DNA of 41,324 nt from Actinomadura chibensis NBRC 106107 (GTDB lineage: Bacteria > Actinomycetota > Actinomycetes > Streptosporangiales > Streptosporangiaceae), in contig NZ_BCQP01000085.1 of NCBI RefSeq assembly GCF_001552135.1, positions 1 to 41,324 on the forward strand, read 5' to 3'. Below the pieces are notes generated by a model. It was given only the letters and a program-made list of their open reading frames with translations, was not told the DNA's origin and made no database searches. How positions within the stretch are numbered: position 1 is the first letter of the stretch; each line of letters begins with the position of its first letter. The translations under genes were made by a program, and so were the position numbers. Of the stretch, positions 10,333 through 17,783 are shown piece after piece.

Positions 10333-11364
10333 ATGACCGTCCCCGACATCCGGCTTCGCTCGGTCGCGACGACACTTCCGGGCCCCGCCGTCGACAACGC
10401 GACGCTGACCCGCCGGTTCTCCATGCCGAGCGCCTGGGAGACCTGGATCGACGACTTCGTCGGCACCCGGACCAGGCACTTCGCCGTCGACCTCGGCACC
10501 GGGGAGGTCCGGCACACGCTCACCGACCTCGGCGCGGCGGCGGGCCGCAAGGCGCTGGAGGACGCGGGCGTCGACCCCGGCGAGGTCGACCTGATGGTGC
10601 TGGCGACGTCGTCCCCGGACATGCTCATGCCCGCCACCGTCAACATGGTCGCGGACCGGCTCGGCATCGACGGGCTGCCCGCCTACCAGCTCCAGTCCGG
10701 CTGCACGGGCGCGGTGCAGGCGATCGACGTCGCCTGCCAGCTCCTGCGCGCCGGACGCGGCCGGACCGCCCTCGTCATCGGCGCCGACTCCTGCGCCAAG
10801 CACCTGGACGTGACCGTCGACCCCGCCACCCTCACCCCCGCCGAGCAGATCAACGGCGTGCTGTTCGGGGACGGCGCGGGCGCGATGGTGCTCGGCACGG
10901 GTCCCGCGCCCGGCCGGGCCGTGCTGCGCGGGGTGCTGCTGAAGCTCGCCGGGCTGGGCCGTGCGCCGGGGCAGACCGTCGCCTGGTACGGCGAGCGCGG
11001 GCGCACCGGCGGTGACCGGCCGATCGGCGAGGACTACAAGGCGATCGAGGAGTCCGTCCCGGGCCTCGCGGCGGAGGCGCTCGACGAGCTGCTCGACGAC
11101 CTCGGCTGGAAGGAGTCCGACCTCGACTACCTCCTGCCGCCGCAGCTCTCCGGGCGGATGACGGCCCGCATCGTCGAGCGGCTCGACGTGCCCGGCGCGC
11201 ACGAGGTCTCCTGCGTCGCCGAGACCGGCAACACCGGCAACGCGCTGCCGTTCTTCCAGCTCGAACGGGCGCTGCCGCGGATGGTCGCGGGCGACCGCGC
11301 CGCCGCCGTCGCCATCGAGTCCAGCAAGTGGATCAAAGCGGGCTTCGCACTGGAGAAGAGCTGA
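10333..11364 (+). CDS. KASIII (FabH)-like ketosynthase of tetronate formation
   Basis: This 343-residue protein has the FabH/thiolase fold pattern. The nucleophile is Cys124 (LQSGCTGAV) and the conserved Asn is Asn300 (ETGNTGNAL). The position expected to hold the His of the FabH PHQAN motif reads LPPQLSGRM, giving Pro270, so the usual Cys-His-Asn triad seems incomplete. In tetronate pathways (RK-682, agglomerin, chlorothricin families) this enzyme is assigned to joining the glyceryl-ACP unit to the polyketide beta-ketoacyl chain and closing the ring. The ATG at 10333 follows an AGGAAAGG ribosome site. The gene lies 52 bases after the PKS stop and 4 bases before the FkbH-like gene. The cassette context makes the role confident; the exact step is inferred. 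Confidence 0.9.
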   Translation: MTVPDIRLRSVATTLPGPAVDNATLTRRFSMPSAWETWIDDFVGTRTRHFAVDLGTGEVRHTLTDLGAAAGRKALEDAGVDPGEVDLMVLATSSPDMLMPATVNMVADRLGIDGLPAYQLQSGCTGAVQAIDVACQLLRAGRGRTALVIGADSCAKHLDVTVDPATLTPAEQINGVLFGDGAGAMVLGTGPAPGRAVLRGVLLKLAGLGRAPGQTVAWYGERGRTGGDRPIGEDYKAIEESVPGLAAEALDELLDDLGWKESDLDYLLPPQLSGRMTARIVERLDVPGAHEVSCVAETGNTGNALPFFQLERALPRMVAGDRAAAVAIESSKWIKAGFALEKS

Positions 11365-11368
11365 CCCC

Positions 11369-13261
11369 ATGGACGCTCCCGACGACCGAGAGACCCTGCT
11401 CGACCTGCACCGCACCGGCAAGCTCGTGGACCGCTACCCGGCCGTGCCGGGGCTGCTCGCCGGGATGTCCGGCGCCGAGCTGGTCACCGCCGGGCGGCTG
11501 CTCGCCCGGCTCGACCCGGACGAGGTCGCCGCCGCCCACCCCGGCGTCCCCGCCGTGACCGTCGCCGTCACCGGGCACGGGACGCTGGCGCAGCTCGTCC
11601 CGCCGCTCACCGCCGAGCTGGCGAGGCACGGCCTGCTCGCCCGCCCGCTCGTGTCCGACTTCGACCGGTGGGTGTTCGACCTCGGCGACCCGGACGGCGA
11701 CCTGTACGCGGCCGAGCCCGACCTGACGCTCTGCGTGCTCGACCACATGGTCGTGTTCGACGAGCTGCCGGCGCCGTGGCGCCCGGACGACGTGGAGCGC
11801 GCCACCCGCGAGAAGGCCGACCTGGTCGAGCGGCTCGCGGAGCGGTTCCAGGAGTCGGGGCGCGGGACGCTGGTGCTCAACACCGTCCCGCTGCCGCACC
11901 GCTTCGCCGCCCAGCTCGTCGACCACGGCTCGCGGGCCCGGCTCGGCGTGCTATGGCGGGAGTTCAACGTCCGGCTGCTGCGGCTCGCGGAGCGGTTCCC
12001 GGCGGTGACCGTCCTCGACCTGGACCCGCTGGTCGCCGAGGGCGAGCCCGCGACCGACCCGAGGCTGAGCCAGTACGCGAAGGCGCACCTGTCGCCCGGC
12101 CTGCTCGCCCGGTACGCGCGCCAGGTCGGGCACCTCGCCCGGCACGTCACCGGACGGACGAAGAAGGCACTCGTCCTCGACCTGGACGGGACCGTCTGGG
12201 GCGGCATCGTCGGCGAGGCCGGGCCCGAGGGCATCGAGGTCGCGGACGGCTACCGGGGCGAGGCGTTCGCCGCGTTCCAGCGGGTCGTCAAGCAGCTCGG
12301 CGCGCAGGGCGTCCTGCTCGCCGCCGTCAGCAAGAACGACCCCGAGCCGGTCGCCGCCGCGTTCCGCGACCTGCCCGGCATGACGCTGCGCGAGGACGAC
12401 CTCGTCCGCGTCGTGGCGAACTGGCGGCCGAAGCACGAGAACCTCACCGAGCTGGCCGCCGCGCTCGGCATCGGCGTCGACTCGTTCGTGTTCGTGGACG
12501 ACAGCCCCTACGAGCGCGGCCTCGTCCGGCACGCGCTGCCCGGCGTCGCCGTCGTCGCGGTGGACGAGGAGCCCGCCCTGCACGTCGAGGCCCTGCTCCG
12601 GGACGGCTGGTTCGACGCCCGCACGCTGACCGAGGAGGACCACGCCCGCGTCGGCCGCTACCGCGCCGAACTCGACCGCAAGGACTTCCTCGACACCTTC
12701 GACTCCCTCGCCGACTACCTGCGCGGCCTGGACCTCACCGTCCGGATCGCGGAGGCGGACGAGGCGCAGGTCCCGCGCCTCTCGCAGATCACGCTGCGGA
12801 CCAACCAGTTCAACCTGACCACGGTCAGGCTCCAGCCGTCGGAGGTCCGGGCCCTGCTGGACGGCCCGGACACGACCGTCCTCGCCGTCGAGGCGGGCGA
12901 CCGGTTCGGCGAGCACGGCGTCGTCGGCGCGCTGTTCCTGCGCCGCGACGGCGCGACGCTGCACATCGACAACTTCCTGCTGAGCTGCCGGGTGTTCTCC
13001 CGCGGCATCGAGCAGGCGTGCCTCGCGGCCGTCCTCGCGCACGCCCGCGCCTCCGGCGCCGCCCGGGCGTCCGGGCACTACCGGGCGAGCCCGAAGAACG
13101 GCAAGGTCGCGGACTTCTACCAGCGCAACGGCTTCGTCCCGGCGGCGCCCGGCGGGCAGGGCGACGGGACGGCCGCGCGCTTCGACCACGACCTCGCCGG
13201 CATCCCAGACCCCCCGGAGCACATCCATCTGATCAACGGCCTTGGAGGCGAAGGTTCGTGA
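11369..13261 (+). CDS. FkbH-like glyceryl transferase/phosphatase (HAD superfamily)
   Basis: The 630-residue product has an N-terminal region typical of FkbH proteins, a HAD phosphatase domain with the DLDGTVWGG motif (first Asp is residue 271) and VFVDDSPYERG, and a C-terminal GNAT-like region (HGVVGALFLRR to DFYQRNGFV). Family members take 1,3-bisphosphoglycerate, remove a phosphate and load the glyceryl group on a dedicated ACP. That ACP is the next gene, whose GTG start overlaps this stop (GTGA), which implies translational coupling. Within a KASIII/ACP/E2/hydrolase set this is the tetronate type (RkD/Agg2-like), not the methoxymalonyl-ACP type, because no acyl-CoA dehydrogenase, hydroxyacyl-CoA dehydrogenase or O-methyltransferase gene is adjacent. 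Confidence 0.93.
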   Translation: MDAPDDRETLLDLHRTGKLVDRYPAVPGLLAGMSGAELVTAGRLLARLDPDEVAAAHPGVPAVTVAVTGHGTLAQLVPPLTAELARHGLLARPLVSDFDRWVFDLGDPDGDLYAAEPDLTLCVLDHMVVFDELPAPWRPDDVERATREKADLVERLAERFQESGRGTLVLNTVPLPHRFAAQLVDHGSRARLGVLWREFNVRLLRLAERFPAVTVLDLDPLVAEGEPATDPRLSQYAKAHLSPGLLARYARQVGHLARHVTGRTKKALVLDLDGTVWGGIVGEAGPEGIEVADGYRGEAFAAFQRVVKQLGAQGVLLAAVSKNDPEPVAAAFRDLPGMTLREDDLVRVVANWRPKHENLTELAAALGIGVDSFVFVDDSPYERGLVRHALPGVAVVAVDEEPALHVEALLRDGWFDARTLTEEDHARVGRYRAELDRKDFLDTFDSLADYLRGLDLTVRIAEADEAQVPRLSQITLRTNQFNLTTVRLQPSEVRALLDGPDTTVLAVEAGDRFGEHGVVGALFLRRDGATLHIDNFLLSCRVFSRGIEQACLAAVLAHARASGAARASGHYRASPKNGKVADFYQRNGFVPAAPGGQGDGTAARFDHDLAGIPDPPEHIHLINGLGGEGS

Positions 13262-13527
13262 ACACCATCGAGGAGTTCCGCGCGCTGCTGCGCGAGGAGC
13301 TCGGACTGTCCGTGACCGAGGAGGACCTGGCCGCGCCGCTCGACCAGGTCCCCGGCTGGGACTCCGTGCACGTCCTCTCCCTGCTCACCCTGCTGGAGCG
13401 GCGGACCGGCCGCAGCCTGCCGCTGAGCTGGTTCCTGGAGGCGAGCACGCTCACCGAGATCTTCGGGCTGGCCCGCACGGACACCCGGACGGGCACCCGC
13501 GCGGGCACCCGGACGACGGCGCCGTGA
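13258..13527 (+). CDS. Free-standing acyl carrier protein for the glyceryl unit
   Basis: This 89-residue ACP starts at a GTG overlapping the upstream stop and preceded by GGAGGCGAAG. The phosphopantetheine site is Ser in GWDSVHVLSLL. The C-terminal roughly 15 residues are a low-complexity Thr/Arg/Gly tail (TDTRTGTRAGTRTTAP) outside the ACP fold. It should carry the glyceryl-thioester made by the FkbH-like protein and present it to the KASIII-like enzyme. The stop overlaps the GTG of the next gene, so three consecutive genes are translationally coupled. Confidence 0.93.
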   Translation: MNTIEEFRALLREELGLSVTEEDLAAPLDQVPGWDSVHVLSLLTLLERRTGRSLPLSWFLEASTLTEIFGLARTDTRTGTRAGTRTTAP

Positions 13528-14330
13528 GCACCGCCCCGATCGCCCGCGAGCGCCGCCCCACGCTGCGCTTCCTCGACGAGATCCGCTCGTTCGCGCCGGT
13601 CCACCTCGACACCGAGGTCGACATGACCGGCGTCCGGGCGCACCGCGCGGCCGGGCACGCCGCGGGCCGCCACTACTCGACCACGGCGTACGTGCTGCAC
13701 GCCGCCGCGCGGGTGCTCGCCGCGCATCCCGCCGCGAACGCGGCGATCCGCGGCCGCGTCCGGCCGAAGGTCGCCCGGTACGACACCGTGAACGGCAAGT
13801 TCACCATGGACCGGACGGTGAACGGCGAGCGCGTCGTCCTGTCCGCCGTGCTGACCGGCCTGGAGAACGCGAGCCTGGACGACGTCCAAGAGCAGCTCGA
13901 CCGGTTCCGCGACGGCGACCCCGAGACGATGCCGGAGTTCGCCGGGGCCCGGCTGCTGCGGCGGCTCCCCTGGCCACTCGGCACGCTGGCGTTCCGCGCC
14001 GGGGTGCGGCCGCTCGGCCGCCGCGCCGCGACCATGGGCACGTTCGCCGTCACGTCCCTCGCGCACCGCCCCGTCGACGGCTTCCACTCGGTCGGCGGGA
14101 CGACGATCACGCTCGGGCTCGGCCGCACCGCGGACCGCCCGGTCGTCCGGGACGGGCGGGTCGCGGTCGCGCCGGTCATGCGGCTGAACCTGACCTTCGA
14201 CCACCGGGTCGTCGACGGCGCCGAGGCGGCCGACGTCCTCGCCGAACTCCGCGACGCCCTGGAGACGGTCAAGCCCGCCGCCGACCCGGCCCCCGACCTC
14301 GCCCCGGCGGCCGGGGAGGAGCGGGGATGA
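13524..14330 (+). CDS. Stand-alone E2-type (2-oxoacid dehydrogenase) acyltransferase, tetronate O-acetylation
   Basis: This 268-residue protein consists only of the catalytic domain of dihydrolipoyl acyltransferases. No lipoyl or E1/E3-binding domain precedes it. The active-site motif DHRVVDG is present (His227, Asp231). In the agglomerin pathway an enzyme of this type (Agg4) acetylates the primary hydroxyl of the glycerol-derived tetronate, making a leaving group for later elimination. It is read from a GTG overlapping the ACP stop (GTGA), and its own stop overlaps the ATG of the next gene (ATGA). Position between ACP and hydrolase-fold genes fits that role; isolated sequence similarity alone would not. 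Confidence 0.9.
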   Translation: MSTAPIARERRPTLRFLDEIRSFAPVHLDTEVDMTGVRAHRAAGHAAGRHYSTTAYVLHAAARVLAAHPAANAAIRGRVRPKVARYDTVNGKFTMDRTVNGERVVLSAVLTGLENASLDDVQEQLDRFRDGDPETMPEFAGARLLRRLPWPLGTLAFRAGVRPLGRRAATMGTFAVTSLAHRPVDGFHSVGGTTITLGLGRTADRPVVRDGRVAVAPVMRLNLTFDHRVVDGAEAADVLAELRDALETVKPAADPAPDLAPAAGEERG

Positions 14331-15415
14331 ACGACGTCGCAGAACTGAAGCGGTACGTCGGCGCGCACGCCCAGGGCCAGCGCATCAAGGGCTACCGCGA
14401 CCTGCTCGACCGGATCGAGGCGGACGAGGGCGGCGGCCCGGGGAGCTGGGTCGGCGAATGGGTCCGCGCGGGCGAGGCGCTGGAGCGGCGCGGCCGCCAC
14501 CTCGACGCCGCCCGCTACTACACCATGGCCAGGTTCCCGTTCGTGGACGGCCCCGCCCGCCAGGACGCGCTGGAACGCGGCGTCCGCTCCATCGACCGGT
14601 GGGCGGGCGAGCGGCAGGACGTCGAGCTGCTCACCATCGAGGCGGACGGCGGGACGGTCCGGTGCTGGGCGAGCGGCCTGTCGGCCGCCGACCCGAAGCC
14701 GCTCCTGGTGATCATGGGCGGGATCGTCACCGTCAAGGAGCAGTGGGCGCCGCTGCTCACCGGGATGCGGCGGCTCGGCGTCGCCGGGCTCGTCACCGAG
14801 ATGCCCGGCACCGGCGAGAACGGCCTGCGCTACGGGCCGGACTCGTGGCGGATGCTGCCCGCGGTCCTCGACGCCGTCGCCGGGCGCGCCGACGTCGCCG
14901 ACACCTACGCGATCGCGCTCAGCTTCAGCGGGCACATGGCGCTGCGCTGCGCCGCCGAGGACCCGAGGCTGCGCGGCGTGATCACGGTCGGCGCGCCGGT
15001 CGGGGCCTTCTTCACCGACGCCGGCTGGCAGCGGCGGCTCCCCCGGATCACCGTGGACGCCCTCGCGCACATGATCGGCGTCCCGTCCGGCGAGGTCGCG
15101 GGCGGGCTCGCCGACTGGGCGCTGTCGGCCGCGCGGCTGCAGAAGCTGGACGTCCCCGTCTGCTACACCGCGAGCCTCCGCGACGAGATCATCCCGCCGG
15201 AGGACGTCCGGCTGCTGCGGGAGAACGTGCGGCGGCTCGACCTCGTCGAGCACGACGACGTCCACGGCTGCCCGGGCCACCAGCGGGAGACGCAGCTCTG
15301 GACGGTCGCGTCCCTGTTCCGCTGCCGGAACGTCCGCTCCCCGGCGAGCGGGCTGATCGGCCTGCTCCTGAAGGCCGAACGCGCCCGCGGCCGCCTCTCC
15401 CGGAACCGCGGCTGA
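14327..15415 (+). CDS. Alpha/beta-hydrolase-fold tetronate dehydratase-like protein (acetate elimination)
   Basis: The 362-residue product is a FrsA-like alpha/beta hydrolase with a helical N-terminal region of about 110 residues. The nucleophile elbow is Ser in ALSFSGHMAL, an acid candidate is in SLRDEIIPPED, and a His lies in CPGHQRE. Agg5-type members do not hydrolyse an ester; they eliminate acetate from the O-acetyl tetronate to leave an exocyclic C=C. In spirotetronates that alkene is the dienophile for the spiro ring. The ATG overlaps the E2 gene's stop. This is the last gene of the cassette and a strong hairpin follows 30 bases later. Confidence 0.88.
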   Translation: MNDVAELKRYVGAHAQGQRIKGYRDLLDRIEADEGGGPGSWVGEWVRAGEALERRGRHLDAARYYTMARFPFVDGPARQDALERGVRSIDRWAGERQDVELLTIEADGGTVRCWASGLSAADPKPLLVIMGGIVTVKEQWAPLLTGMRRLGVAGLVTEMPGTGENGLRYGPDSWRMLPAVLDAVAGRADVADTYAIALSFSGHMALRCAAEDPRLRGVITVGAPVGAFFTDAGWQRRLPRITVDALAHMIGVPSGEVAGGLADWALSAARLQKLDVPVCYTASLRDEIIPPEDVRLLRENVRRLDLVEHDDVHGCPGHQRETQLWTVASLFRCRNVRSPASGLIGLLLKAERARGRLSRNRG

Positions 15416-15444
15416 CCCCCGCCCGGGCCCCTCGCACCGACGAT

Positions 15445-15474
15445 CCCCGCCTCCCTGTCGCAGGGGAGGCGGGG
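15445..15474. terminator. Bidirectional hairpin between convergent operons
   Basis: An 11-base perfect inverted repeat, CCCCGCCTCCC (15445-15455) with GGGAGGCGGGG (15464-15474), encloses an 8-base loop. It lies in the 75-base gap between the ends of the tetronate cassette (plus) and the SARP operon (minus). There is no U-tract, which is common for actinomycete terminators. Confidence 0.8.
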
Positions 15475-15490
15475 ACGGCCCGGGCCGCGC

Positions 15491-16258
15491 TCAGATGGCG
15501 CAGGCGTCGAGCCCGCGATCACCGGCGAGGATCGCCCGCTGGAGATCCTGCAGCGCCCGGCACGGTTCGAGGCCCAGCTCCTGGCTGAGCGTGTACCGCG
15601 CCGTCTGATAGACCTTCAGCGCGTCCGCCTGGCGCTCCGACCGGTACAGGGCGAGCATCAGCTGACGGTAGAAGGTCTCCCGCAGAGGATTCTCTGCGAC
15701 CAGCGAGTAGAGCCGCCCGACCAGCTCGCGGTGCCGGCCGAGCTGCAGCTGCGCGTCGATCATCAGCTCCATGCACTCCAGCCGCGACTCGGTGAGCCAC
15801 GTGACGAAGCCGTCGACGATCGGGCCGGACCGCAGGCCCCCGAGGACCGGTCCACGCCACAGGTTCAGCGCGTCGTCGAAGCAGGCGATGGCCTCCGCGT
15901 GGCGGCACTCCCGCAGGTGCGCCCGCCCCTGGTTCATGAGCTGGAGGAACACGTGGAAGTCGATCTCGTCGACGCCCTTGTGCAGGATGTAGCCCGACAC
16001 CCGCGTGGCGACCGGGCTGTCCGTCCGGCCCGGCCGGCGCAGGAACTTGCGGAGCTGGGAGACGTAGACGTGCAGCCCGGCGGTGGCCCGGCGGGGCAGT
16101 CCGTCGCCCCATATCTCGGCCATCAGCCGGTCGAACGAGACGACCTGGTCGGAGCGGATCAGCAGCACCGCCAGCACCGTCTCGACCTTGCGCGCGCTGA
16201 TCGCGGACGTCCCCGTCCCGTCGACCAGCCGCATCGGTCCGAGTAGCTCGTATCTCAC
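15491..16258 (-). CDS. SARP-family pathway-specific transcriptional activator
   Basis: This 255-residue protein has the SARP layout: an OmpR-type winged helix at about 1-90 (MRYELLGPMRLVDG, then LHVYVSQLRKFL) and a bacterial transcriptional activation domain at about 95-240 (DFHVFLQLMNQGRAHL to ALKVYQTARYTLSQELG). There is no NB-ARC extension, so it is the small SARP class, which typically activates by binding direct repeats near -35. The start is a GTG overlapping the stop of the thioesterase gene (GTGA), so it is made from the DUF5988-TE transcript. It probably activates this cluster. Confidence 0.93.
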   Translation of the reverse strand: MRYELLGPMRLVDGTGTSAISARKVETVLAVLLIRSDQVVSFDRLMAEIWGDGLPRRATAGLHVYVSQLRKFLRRPGRTDSPVATRVSGYILHKGVDEIDFHVFLQLMNQGRAHLRECRHAEAIACFDDALNLWRGPVLGGLRSGPIVDGFVTWLTESRLECMELMIDAQLQLGRHRELVGRLYSLVAENPLRETFYRQLMLALYRSERQADALKVYQTARYTLSQELGLEPCRALQDLQRAILAGDRGLDACAI

Positions 16259-17031
16259 GCCCTGCTCCCCCCAAGCGCCCGGGCGGCGCCGAGCGTTCCG
16301 ACGACCGTGTCGATCACCTCGGCGGACGCGTCCTCAAGGTAGAAGTGCCCGCCGGGGAAGACGCGCAGGTCGCACGTCCCCGTGAAGTGCTCCTGCCACG
16401 CGATGGCCTCGTCCACCGTGGTCTGCGGGTCCGACTCGCCGACGAGGACGGTGACGGGGCAGTCCACCGGTGGTCCGGGCGTCCACGCGTAGCGCTCGAT
16501 GGCCCGGTAGTCGTTGCGCACCGCCGGGAGGATGGACGCGAGCAGCTCCTCGTCGCGCAGCAGCCGCGCGTCGGTGCCGCCGACCCGGCCGAGCTCGGCG
16601 ATCAGCTCGGCGTCGTCCATCGTGTGGACGGTCCCGGGCCGCCGCCGCGACGGGGCCCGCCGCCCGGAGGCGAAGAACCACAGCGGCGCCGTGCCCCGCT
16701 CGGCGGCGAACCGGCGCGCCACCTCGTACGCGACGACCGCGCCCATGCTGTGGCCGAAGAACGCGAACCGCGGCGACAGCCGGTCCGCGAGCACGGCGAA
16801 GATCTGGTCGGCCAGGCGGGGGACGCTGTCGACGGGCGGCTCGTGACGGCGGTCCTGGCGCCCCGGGTACTGCAGGACGAGCGCGTCGATCTCCGGCGGC
16901 ATCGCCTTCGACATCGGGAAGTAGTAGCTCGCCGAACCGCCCGCGTGCGGGAAGCATACGAGCTGGACGTCACCGGGACCGTCCGGATGAAACCGGCGTA
17001 TCCAACGGTCGTCCTCGCGGGAGCGTGGCAT
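16255..17031 (-). CDS. Type II (editing) thioesterase
   Basis: This 258-residue alpha/beta hydrolase has the signature order of discrete PKS/NRPS thioesterases: LVCFPHAGGSASYYF near the N-terminus, nucleophile in FFGHSMGAVVAYE, an Asp in VLVGESDPQT and the catalytic His in FPGGHFYLED. Such enzymes clear aberrant acyl groups from carrier proteins. Here it may also free ACPs in the AT-less module. The ATG at 17031 was chosen over the longer open frame because GAAAGGA sits about 9 bases upstream and homology begins there. DUF5988 is 35 bases upstream and the SARP overlaps its stop. Confidence 0.93.
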   Translation of the reverse strand: MPRSREDDRWIRRFHPDGPGDVQLVCFPHAGGSASYYFPMSKAMPPEIDALVLQYPGRQDRRHEPPVDSVPRLADQIFAVLADRLSPRFAFFGHSMGAVVAYEVARRFAAERGTAPLWFFASGRRAPSRRRPGTVHTMDDAELIAELGRVGGTDARLLRDEELLASILPAVRNDYRAIERYAWTPGPPVDCPVTVLVGESDPQTTVDEAIAWQEHFTGTCDLRVFPGGHFYLEDASAEVIDTVVGTLGAARALGGSRA

Positions 17032-17066
17032 GTGCTGGTCCTTTCTCGGCCTGTGGACCGGCCTCG

Positions 17067-17327
17067 TCACTCGGCGATCTTGGTCCTGGTGGTCCACCGG
17101 AAGATCGCGGGGCCGTCCGCGGCCGGGTCGGCCGGGTCGGCCGCGTCGACCAACTCGAAGTGCTCGTATCCGCCGCGGTGGGCCAGTTTGATCGTCCGCG
17201 CGCCGGCGTCCGCCCGGCACCGGCGCGTCGATTCGGGGATGTCCGCGGGGCCGCCGACGAGGGCGGCCTCCACCGTTCCGGGCTCCGCCGCGCGAGCGCC
17301 GGCGGACCTGCTGTCAGCTCCACTCAT
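17067..17327 (-). CDS. DUF5988-like small protein
   Basis: This 86-residue protein has a core reading VEAALVGGPADIPESTRR, then HRGGYEHFELVD, and ends FRWTTRTKIAE. I recall this pattern as DUF5988, a family found beside SARP, TE and PKS genes in actinomycete clusters; its function is unknown. The ATG at 17327 has a GGAGG site about 9 bases upstream. It is the first gene of a three-gene operon (DUF5988, type II TE, SARP) whose control region carries repeated TAGGGGT elements. The family name is from memory and was not searched. Confidence 0.8.
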   Translation of the reverse strand: MSGADSRSAGARAAEPGTVEAALVGGPADIPESTRRCRADAGARTIKLAHRGGYEHFELVDAADPADPAADGPAIFRWTTRTKIAE

Positions 17328-17372
17328 TTGACAGACCCTCCAACTCCCGAAGGTGGTCCGTGTCGACCACAC

Positions 17373-17387
17373 CGCATCAATGATGCG
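17373..17387. promoter_or_regulatory. Inverted repeat upstream of DUF5988
   Basis: CGCATC (17373-17378) and GATGCG (17382-17387) are exact reverse complements around AAT. It lies about 45 bases before the DUF5988 start and could be an operator overlapping the transcription start. No factor is known. Confidence 0.45.
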
Positions 17388-17410
17388 AATATCACGGTTT
17401 GTAACGGAAC

Positions 17411-17438
17411 ACCCCTAGCACCCTTACTCCACCCCTAA
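17411..17438 (-). promoter_or_regulatory. Three direct TAGGGGTG-like repeats, candidate activator site
   Basis: Read on the minus strand, TAGGGGTG, TAAGGGTG and TAGGGGTG start 11 and 9 bases apart; the outer two are 20 bases (two helical turns) apart. Direct heptamer-like repeats at about one-turn spacing upstream of -10 are the known layout of SARP sites. The same core recurs before the antiporter gene. Confidence 0.55.
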
Positions 17439-17682
17439 GGCGATTCAGGGGGCGGAGAGGCGTCAGCGGCTGCCATAACATCGGCCTCCCGGATGGGGCC
17501 CGGCCACAACGCCGGTACTCGATGGCCGAAACGAATCCATCCCGCCGCTGTGATCAAGTTCCCAGATCTCAGTCCACTCCCGGTCAACCTTTGCGAATAC
17601 CTGCTCAGAGCGTCGGCGGGCGGCGTCCGATCCATTCCGCGCACACATCACCGCTGGTCGCGCCAGAGGCCCGCTGATAGAC

Positions 17683-17692
17683 TTACCGGTAA
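17683..17692. promoter_or_regulatory. Palindrome TTACCGGTAA upstream of the LAL gene
   Basis: This is a perfect 10-base palindrome in an AT-rich stretch (through AATTAAG) about 90 bases before the LAL start codon. It is a plausible operator, but no repressor can be assigned. Confidence 0.4.
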
Positions 17693-17783
17693 TTAAGCGT
17701 GATGCCGGGCACCGTGCGGGGCGGCCGCGCAGGAAATTAGAATTCGGTTCGGTTACGTGCGGGAACTTGACCGGGGGCTCCTC

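Larger units (their letters stand above)
17328..17783. promoter_or_regulatory. Divergent control region between the DUF5988 operon and the LAL gene
   Basis: This 456-base stretch holds no convincing gene and is visibly more AT-rich than the coding DNA. Seen in it: a 6-base inverted repeat CGCATC-AAT-GATGCG (17373-17387); repeated ACCCCTA elements (17411-17438); and a palindrome TTACCGGTAA (17683-17692) about 90 bases before the LAL start. A GATATT-like -10 for the minus-strand operon could lie at about 17390, just downstream of the TAGGGGT element on that strand. Short open frames in the middle lack ribosome sites and were not called. Confidence 0.75.

Noticed and set aside
3455..10336. A 2293-residue plus-strand open frame in another phase within the PKS
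   Set aside because: It is Arg/Pro/Gly-rich translation of the wrong phase; every PKS motif lies in the other frame.
2424..10667. A 2747-residue minus-strand open frame opposite the PKS
   Set aside because: It is antisense to the PKS and composed of Arg/Gly/Val/Ala-rich low-complexity sequence without any domain pattern. It is open only because stop codons are rare at this GC content.
11369..13527. Methoxymalonyl-ACP pathway suggested by FkbH plus a free ACP
   Set aside because: The companion dehydrogenases and O-methyltransferase are absent, while KASIII-like, E2-type and hydrolase-fold genes point to tetronate formation.
17435..17696. Small open frames (about 62-69 residues) in the LAL/DUF5988 control region
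   Set aside because: There is no ribosome site and no recognisable family. The region is AT-richer and better explained as regulatory DNA.
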